From positions 21,707,458 through 21,771,457 of the forward strand of contig OX421495.1 of NCBI GenBank assembly GCA_949126835.1: 64,000 nt of DNA, given 5' to 3'. The number at the start of each line of letters is the position of its first letter. Position 1 is the stretch's first letter. The notes below the pieces were generated by a model that searched no databases, had not been told where the DNA came from, and worked only from the letters and a program-made list of their open reading frames with translations. This document shows, in pieces, positions 58,044-64,000 of this stretch. Source of the DNA: Anisus vortex. Taxonomy: Eukaryota > Mollusca > Gastropoda > Planorbidae. The translations under genes were made by a program, and so were the position numbers.

Positions 58044-58226
58044 GGTTGGTCGGGTTGGTCGGGTTGGTCGGGTTGGTCGGGTTGGTCGGGTTGGTTGGGT
58101 TGGTTGGGTTGGTCGGGTTGGTCGGGTTGGTTGGGTTGGTTGGGTTGGTTGGGTTGGTTGGGTTGGTCGGGTTGGTCGGGTTGGTCGGGTTGGTCGGGTT
58201 GGTCGGGTTGGTTGGGTTGGTTGGGT
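58044..58226 (+). repeat. 9-bp G-rich minisatellite, about 20 copies
   Basis: Unit ggtcgggtt or ggttgggtt. The period keeps frame (Gly-Trp-Ser/Leu on plus, Asn-Pro-Thr on minus), so these frames are not evidence of genes. Regular GGG/GG runs could form G-quadruplexes on the plus strand. Confidence 0.95.
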
Positions 58227-58774
58227 GTTTATATTTTAAGCTATAAAAATGTCTAGGTAAAAACAAAAGGGATAATGAATTAATAAACGCACATAAAAAA
58301 CACGGAGCTGCGTACAGTCAACACGGTTCAATATTTAATTAATTATTCCAATAAGTATTATACGAGGAACAATAGCATTGAATAATTAGATTAGGTAATT
58401 ACAAGAAGAAGGTAAATAGCCAGTGCACGTGTGATAGTGAAGAATTATGATTTTGTTGTTCATCATTGCTGTTTCCCTAGTTGGAGTTATAGTTTTGAAA
58501 AGTGGCTTCATGTGTTCTATGATTCTCAAGATTTCCACTTTTATTGTCAACGTGACCTCAATACAGTTAATATATGGCCTTTTAGTCGTATAAGAACAGT
58601 TTTACTGGTATGTTCCTGTTCCTTAACTTAGATATAGAATTTCATTTCTAGGTATGTGAGCAACTTAAGTAACTATTCCCAGAGTTGACTAATGTGTCTG
58701 TGGTCACGCGTATAAAGGAGATTGTGTCGTCAACACAATGCCCAGACATCTTTATTTTTCCTTAACTACTGTGT
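58227..58774. other. spacer
   Basis: AT-rich; a 66-codon frame at 58431-58631 without motif. Confidence 0.35.
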
Positions 58775-59055
58775 CAGGTAATCAAATCAGAGCTGGGTAG
58801 ACTCAGGGACACCCTCCAGCTGGGTAGACTCAGGGACACCCTCCAGCTGGGTAGACTCAGGGACACCCTCCAGCTGGGTAGACTCAGGGACACCCTCCAG
58901 CTGGGTAGACTCAGGGACACCCTCCAGCTGGGTAGACTCAGGGACACCCTCCAGACCCGGGAACAAAGGAACGAATCGTAGCCTTCCCCACGACTAGAAT
59001 CTGGGATCTTTGGCACGAAACTCGAGCGCGCTGCCGCTTAGCCACCACGTCCCAT
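58775..59055 (-). mobile_element. SINE family A, copy with 6-fold internal tandem expansion
   Basis: The minus-strand head GGGACGTGGTGGCTAAGCGG (A box) is followed by a degraded B box and 'ttgttcccgggtctggaggg'. The body then contains six 27-bp repeats. The rest of the 3' body is missing. Confidence 0.65.
58791..58952. repeat. 27-bp tandem repeat, exactly 6 copies
   Basis: Unit agctgggtagactcagggac + accctcc; 162 bases = 6 x 27, all identical. Confidence 0.97.
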
Positions 59056-59559
59056 GAGCACATGTCAACTTTAACCTTATTTCTTTAAACAGAATTACTC
59101 TAACAATTTAGAATAATAGTAGATTCCTCTCGATTACTAATCTACGTTGTCTAATATAGGTCTACATCTATATTTATATATATATATTTATATTATGATT
59201 TTGTTGTCACCATAATAGACTTCAAAGTTGCTTTCTTAATAAAAAAAATAGTTAAAATAATAATTTTAAAGAAAACAACAATAAAATATTCTTTGTAAAA
59301 AATAAAAACCAAAAAAAAAAAAAAAGTAATAAGGCATATTATATAACTATCGATTACGTAGTTATGTAGCCTTTACGGTTATTATGCTGCATTCATCGTG
59401 TTGCGTTACGTGAATATTTTCATTTTTTGTAACAATAAATGAATTGTGCAATCAACTACAACAAAAAAAAATAAATAATAATAATAATAAAAAAAGAAAA
59501 CTAACTAACAAAACTAGAAAGAGGACACGTCAACTTACTGTGATTTTTTCCTTATCCAG
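59056..59559. other. non-coding stretch
   Basis: AT-rich with A-runs and (AAT)n; nothing recognised. Confidence 0.4.
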
Positions 59560-59681
59560 GCGGCCTGTCAAGTTATCTCAACAGACAGACGAGAGTCTAC
59601 AAGTGCCAAGATATGTCCACAAATTTACGGATCAGCAGACGCCTCGCTCAGATCAAGGAGAATTTCCCAGATAGTCTAACA
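59560..59681 (+). CDS. candidate internal exon
   Basis: Acceptor gattttttccttatccag precedes 59560. Two frames are open. The frame beginning GC|GGC CTG reads GLSSYLNRQTRVYKCQDM then STNLRISRRLAQIKENFPDS and has the GC-rich third positions seen in the window's supported gene. It can end in phase 0 at ACA|GTCTCA (59681), a weak donor, compatible with the next candidate at 61053. The other frame stops at 59672-59674. No domain recognised. Confidence 0.3.
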
Positions 59682-60500
59682 GTCTCACGAAAAAAAAAAA
59701 AATTCCAGACGCGGAATCCTTTTATTTTTTTTTTCCTCTTCAAGGAAATGCACTACCCCAATCTATCACTTCCGGGAGGGGGAAAGAGAAAAACAACTAT
59801 AAATAAAAAAATCAATCTATCACTTCCAGATAGAAACTTCAATCCATCAGAAACTTGGGTGCATCACAGCAGACGATAATATAATTTTCGGTAGTGGAGT
59901 AAAAAATGTGTTGTATTTTTTTTTTTTAAGCCCTCGACAGGGTTCTCGTCAGAAGAAGATTTGAAGTCTTTTAAAGGAGTATTACGTTGTGGGAAACGTT
60001 TCCAGTAGTTTTTGTTTTAAAGATAGTGATACTGACATGCGCAGTTGTTGTTTGATTTTCCCCTCCCTCTCAAAGTTACAGACATTAGTATGGAATGTTG
60101 GGAAGACTAAGGAGTTGGAAGAGGGGGGGGGCAGGAGAGTGAGAGATTCCCTCAGTTTCTGCGTTATGGTTTCCCTCCCTCCCTCCCTCCCTCTCTCCTT
60201 CCCGGCCTCTCCCTCCTCCTGTTGCAGAACTGTTTATTGACCGCCGAGTGACAATTGGTTTTTATCATGTCTGGTCACTGTGCATATCGATGTTTCAGGG
60301 GGCAGGTCGGGAATTATGTGTAGTGGGAGGGTGGGGAGTGGGAGTGTGGAGGGCGTGAGGAAATGTGTGTGAGAGAGAGAAAGAAAGTGAAATAGGGAAA
60401 TATAACAAGCAAAATAATGTGTATGTTTTCAATGGCCTCAACAAATACTAACTTCGATTTTATCTATCTACATATCTATCAGTATCTCTCTTAAATACCC

Positions 60501-60531
<31 letters not shown>

Positions 60532-61052
60532 GATCTATCTATCTAACTATCTATCTATCTATCTATCTATCAGCCCATCCATCTATCTATGTTTCTATTT
60601 ATCCATCCACTCATCCATCAATAAATCCATCCATCCATTTAACTATCTATTTCTGATTTTACCTCTATCCCTATATATATAATTTTATTAATACGTATAA
60701 ATACTTTCTATTTATCTAAGGAGATAACAGATAAGAAACACTAAATTTACTGTCTAAACAAATAACTTATTTCATAATTTTTCTCTTTTCTGAAACAAAC
60801 ATACTTTACTTGTTCTTATTCATTATGCTAAAGTTTTGAATGAGAAGGATCATGAAAGCCTACCATTTGCAACACTAAAATATGTTACCTGATTCGCTCG
60901 TCCCTGAGAAATCCATCGTTGCTCGAACGCCAAGATTCGGCCAAAGAGTATAACGTCCACTTTACTCGTTCATAACTGACCGGTAATATGGGCATATTCT
61001 CCATATTTGTGTGTTGGCATCGGACATCACGAGCTGTTTACCTTTCCCACAG
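59682..61052. other. non-coding stretch, possible intron, with microsatellites
   Basis: G-run near 60125, (CCCT)n near 60170-60195, (GA)n near 60370 and (ATCT)n at 60501-60570. Confidence 0.4.
60501..60570 (+). repeat. (ATCT)n microsatellite
   Basis: Tetranucleotide run with two substitutions. Confidence 0.9.
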
Positions 61053-61196
61053 GCGCCGAGGCGAAGAAGAGGTGGGCAGGGGGAAAGGGGGCGCCCATTC
61101 ACCACCACCAACGCCACCACATGTCGTCTCAGAGATTTAGACCAGGGTGTGACATTTGACGAGTCCCGGCGCTGCAGTATCTACGTCTTCGATTAG
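61053..61196 (+). CDS. candidate terminal exon
   Basis: Acceptor tgtttacctttcccacag precedes 61053. In phase 0 the exon encodes APRRRRGGQGERGRPF then TTTNATTCRLRDLDQG and VTFDESRRCSIYVFD before TAG at 61194-61196. GC-rich and compositionally protein-like, with a basic Arg/Gly-rich start. Function unknown. It could follow the candidate exon at 59560, or belong to another gene model. Confidence 0.32.
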   Translation, partial: APRRRRGGQGERGRPFTTTNATTCRLRDLDQGVTFDESRRCSIYVFD

Positions 61197-61889
61197 GTTC
61201 AGACTCTCTCTCACACACACACTCACACACACTCATACACTCAGAGACACACACAAAGGCTTCTGTGAGACCCTGGCGGGACTATTTGACCAAGAGGCTT
61301 GGGACAGTCGCAGGAGGGACACACAGATTCACCTGAGTGTTTGCCGAATGATGAGCAGAGGTGATAAGGAGATAATTTCAGATAATACTTGAACCAACAA
61401 CCCGCCTCCTCTCCCCGTCCTCCCTATGCTCTCACTTTTCCTCCTCTCTCTTTCACTCCCACACTTTCTCTTCTCTTTTAAAATAAAAACCCTCGAGAAA
61501 AACAAAAATCTAAAAACAGACAACTCAAAAATGTTTCTATTTGAATACAAAAAAATATTTAGTGAATGTTAAATACAATTTTTGGAACGTTACAATACAA
61601 TACGATGGTGGACTGTGGACAGTTGACTGGGGAAGGGGATTGGTGTTCTAGTGATTGTTGTAGTGCTACATTTGGAAGGTCTGGACTTTTTGTTTCTTAT
61701 AAAAAAAGCCTATAATGTGGTTAATCATCGAAAACTCATGTTCTTATTGATACGATGAGAGGAAAAGAGATACATACAAAAACTAGAAACATCTACATTT
61801 CTATTGGACTAGTTGAAAATGTTGAGATGTGTATGTGACAGCATTTAAGTACAAAATTCACGATGACTACTACAAGTTTGTTTAGAAAG
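61197..61889. other. non-coding stretch
   Basis: CA repeats at 61208-61255; otherwise nothing recognised. It would include 3'UTR if the exon at 61053 is terminal. Confidence 0.35.
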
Positions 61890-62328
61890 TAATAGCTAAG
61901 TACCCTTCGGACCAAATTGATCATAGGGCTGATGAAACAGCGTCCACCAGTTTCTGTGGCCACGGCATACTTTATCCCAACTAATATCAGAGATGGGTAT
62001 ACTCACGGCATACTTTATCCCAACTAATATCAGAGATGGGTATACTCACGGCATACTTTATCCCAACTAATATCAGAGATGGGTATACTCACGGCATACT
62101 TTATCCCAACTAATATCAGAGATGGGTATACTCACGGCATACTTTATCCCAACTAATATCAGAGATGGGTATACTCACGGCATACTTTATCCCAACTAAT
62201 ATCAGAGATGGGTATACTCAAGGATACCTTCCAGTCCCGGAAAAAAATCCTATCCTGCACCAGGATTCGAACCCAGAATTTTCGGAACGCCAGTCGACCG
62301 CGCTGTCGCTTGGCTACCATGTCCCCTA
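61890..62328 (-). mobile_element. SINE family A, full head, with 6-fold internal tandem expansion
   Basis: The minus strand starts GGGGACATGGTAGCCAAGCG (A box), then GGGTTCGAATCCTGG (perfect B box). The body is 'gggactggaaggtatccttg', six 43-bp repeats, 'ctggtggacgctgtttcatc' and a 3' end matching the 10.7-kb copy. This is the best preserved family-A copy here. Confidence 0.75.
61963..62220. repeat. 43-bp tandem repeat, exactly 6 copies
   Basis: Unit cggcatactttatcccaact + aatatcagagatgggtatac + tca; 258 bases = 6 x 43, all identical. Confidence 0.97.
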
Positions 62329-63059
62329 GTAAAAAACTAGGGAATACATGTATTACTTTTCTTCAATAAAATTCACATTCATGAGGTATTGAATTAGATG
62401 CGATAGACTTGAGGATATGGTCTTGTGACTAGGAAGCTCAAACTCCTGAATGTATTGCTTCAAATCCTGCTCGCATAAGAAATGTTAAATTTGCCATCGG
62501 GTCAACGTTATGTCTATTGAACTTTGAACTCTATGTCTCGACTTTAAGGAAAGATCTAATCAGCATTGTACAATCCACGCAACCTAAAGAATATGGTGTA
62601 AACACTTCATTAAATAAGAAATTACTTTACTTACTCGGTTAATCGTGTTGGATTTAACCGATAAGTTCAGTTGGTAATGTACATTTTAACAAAACTACAA
62701 TAAAGAATAAGAAATGAGAAAAAAAAAAGCAAGAACAAAAAAGAAAATCAAATGCATTTTATGTACAAAAGTTATTCTGGGAATTACGGACAAACGTGTA
62801 CTGAAGACAATAAACCAAAAATTCTAAAGTTTTACAAATTTCATAAATTAGTTCAGTTAAAAAAAGAAAGAAATATAATTTTTAAAAAATGTAATAAAAT
62901 ATTAAAAAATAAAATGAACCAAATCATACTTTTAGATAAGCTTACCAACGTAATCAACGTTGTAAAAAAAAGTCTTTTTTGTTTTTAAAGAAAAGAAAGA
63001 AAAACAAAATTTTAAAACGAAATCCAGGCTAATTAAGAAGCGAATAAAAAGTTCACGAC
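62329..63059. other. non-coding stretch
   Basis: AT-rich; the lysine/asparagine-rich frame at 62752-62988 is compositionally AT-driven and unsupported. Confidence 0.35.
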
Positions 63060-63300
63060 TTTGCAGACGATCAAACCATTTCCTCCTTAAACGACCTGGG
63101 GCCGTGTCCACTTGTAAAGCGGATCCCTGTAGCCGCCGCCATGAAGAGACAATTCCCATTCCGGTCCACGTGGCGTGCCGAGGCAAGAAACCGGAAGCTC
63201 CGTCTGATTTGTAACTTGACGACAAACATTGGTTCACGTGATAGGGAATGAGTGAGCGGGAAAATGCGCGCGCTCTTTATTTTATCCGAGGTTACTGCCA
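63060..63300 (-). promoter_or_regulatory. CpG-rich promoter-like block with a short ORF
   Basis: The minus strand carries, in order, GCGCGCGC, an E2F-like TTTCCCGC, CACGTGAACCAAT (E-box plus CCAAT box), CTTCCGGTTTC (ETS-like) and CCACGTGG. Then comes ATGGCGGCGGC at 63142, opening a 23-codon frame (MAAATGIRFTSGHGPRSF...) that stops at 63071-63073. The motif density and YY1-like start suit a TATA-less promoter of a minus-strand gene. No strong donor was found, so the coding exon is not certain. Confidence 0.35.
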
Positions 63301-63827
63301 CGGGGACACTGTTGTGTTTCTTTTTCCGCTCCCCCCCCCTCCCGATGGTCGCTCACGCCACCCCATTCCCACCCCTAGGTCCCCCGGCCACCTCGCCCCC
63401 TAGCTTCCTTTCCTTTCAGCTTTTCTTGTAGTGGCAACAGTGAATGTTTGAATTCGTTGGTGCCATGAAGAGAAAAGAAAGAGGGGGGGGGGGCGGGAGG
63501 GTACATAAAAGAAAATAGTACTTTAAATAGTTGACTGGAAACAGGATAAAGATATGGCACAGGAAGAAAGCAATTGGGAGATAAGGCTAATAGATGCGTT
63601 GACAATTTGTAAATATCGAATTATGGTTTTAGAGACAAGTATTATGTATACGTATAAATATATATATATATATATATTAGAAACAAAAAAAGATACAGCT
63701 ACATATATAGATATAAATACAATAAGGATAGAGATACAAATACGATATGGATGCAAATACCTTTGCAGGTATAGATAGATACATAGATATAGATAGGTTT
63801 TAAAATATAGATATAAATATAAATTCA
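63301..63827. other. non-coding stretch with C-runs and (TA)n
   Basis: C-rich tract at 63332-63400, G-run at 63482-63495, (TA)n at 63659-63677. No gene seen. Confidence 0.4.
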
Positions 63828-64000
63828 CATCAAAGAGAGAGAGACAGAGAGGGAGAGAGAAAGAGAGAGAGAGAAAGCTAGAGAGAGAGAAAGAAAGAGA
63901 AAGACAGAGAGATAGAAAGAGAAAGACAGAGAGAGAGAAAGAGAGAGAGAGAAAGAGAAAGACAGAGAGAGAAAGAGAAAGAGAGAGAGAAAGAGAAAGA
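63828..64000 (+). repeat. GA-rich microsatellite running to the window end
   Basis: Imperfect gagaga / aaagaga / cagaga units; continues beyond the window. Confidence 0.95.

Noticed and set aside
57970..58266. Gly-Trp-Ser and Asn-Pro-Thr repeat proteins
   Set aside because: Produced by the 9-bp array on either strand; no flanking coding sequence.
62258..62328. Genuine tRNA gene on the minus strand
   Set aside because: A and B boxes are present, but the segment continues into a SINE body shared with other copies and no cloverleaf closes properly by eye.

Overview
This is a eukaryotic, AT-rich, repeat-laden genomic window. It has no operons, tRNA or rRNA genes, and no long single-exon genes apart from a transposase. 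Several things suggest a mollusc, most likely a gastropod: tRNA-headed SINEs, degraded non-LTR retrotransposon 3' ends of invertebrate type, very large AT-rich minisatellites and frequent TAGGCCTA palindromes. That assignment is an inference and was not tested by any search.

Cellular genes. The best supported gene is on the minus strand. I assembled it from three exons: A at 18585-19039 (5'UTR to about 19079), B at 16121-16229 and C at 13262-14482. The splice phases agree (phase 2 from A to B, phase 0 from B to C). The model predicts a 594-residue single-pass membrane protein with a small ectodomain, a transmembrane segment cut off by the A/B junction, a basic stop-transfer cluster opening exon B, and a 400-residue cytoplasmic tail. 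I do not recognise the family. Weaker candidates are a first coding exon at 3519-3538 (minus) beneath paired ETS sites, two phase-compatible plus-strand exons at 59560-59681 and 61053-61196, and a GC-rich promoter-like block near 63.1-63.3 kb.

Mobile elements. The most interesting element is an apparently complete DNA transposon at 48671-52539. It has 30-bp perfect terminal inverted repeats, TTA flanks, and a transposase with a D-D-E pattern and a C-terminal C2H2 zinc finger. Its N-terminal part is separated from the main frame by a one-base shift in a run of eight A. Five hAT-like elements share CAGGGGTCGGCA-type ends and 8-bp duplications centred on TCTAGA-like targets. There are also two tRNA-derived SINE families, a 73-bp TTAA-flanked miniature element, a pair of palindromic E-box miniature elements and at least seven decayed non-LTR fragments, four of which lie in the introns of the membrane-protein gene.

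Tandem arrays. About 13-14 kb, a fifth of the window, is tandem repeat. The main arrays are 27/28 bp (22.6-25.1 kb), 33 bp (26.1-26.6 kb), 38 bp x 64 (29.6-32.0 kb), 50 bp x 40 (32.8-34.8 kb), 16 bp x 38 (35.7-36.3 kb), 61 bp x 4 (36.9 kb), 27 bp x 33 (43.6-44.5 kb), 23 bp x about 141 (53.3-56.5 kb) and 9 bp x 20 (58.0-58.2 kb). Most apparent long ORFs in the window arise from these arrays and are not genes.

Layout: 0-9 kb sparse intergenic DNA with miniature elements and non-LTR scraps; 9-13 kb SINEs and hAT elements; 13-19 kb the membrane-protein gene; 19-37 kb satellites separated by SINEs and a hAT element; 37-48 kb hAT elements, a nested SINE and more minisatellites; 48.7-52.5 kb the zinc-finger transposon; 53-58 kb satellites; 58-64 kb SINEs, candidate exons and microsatellites.
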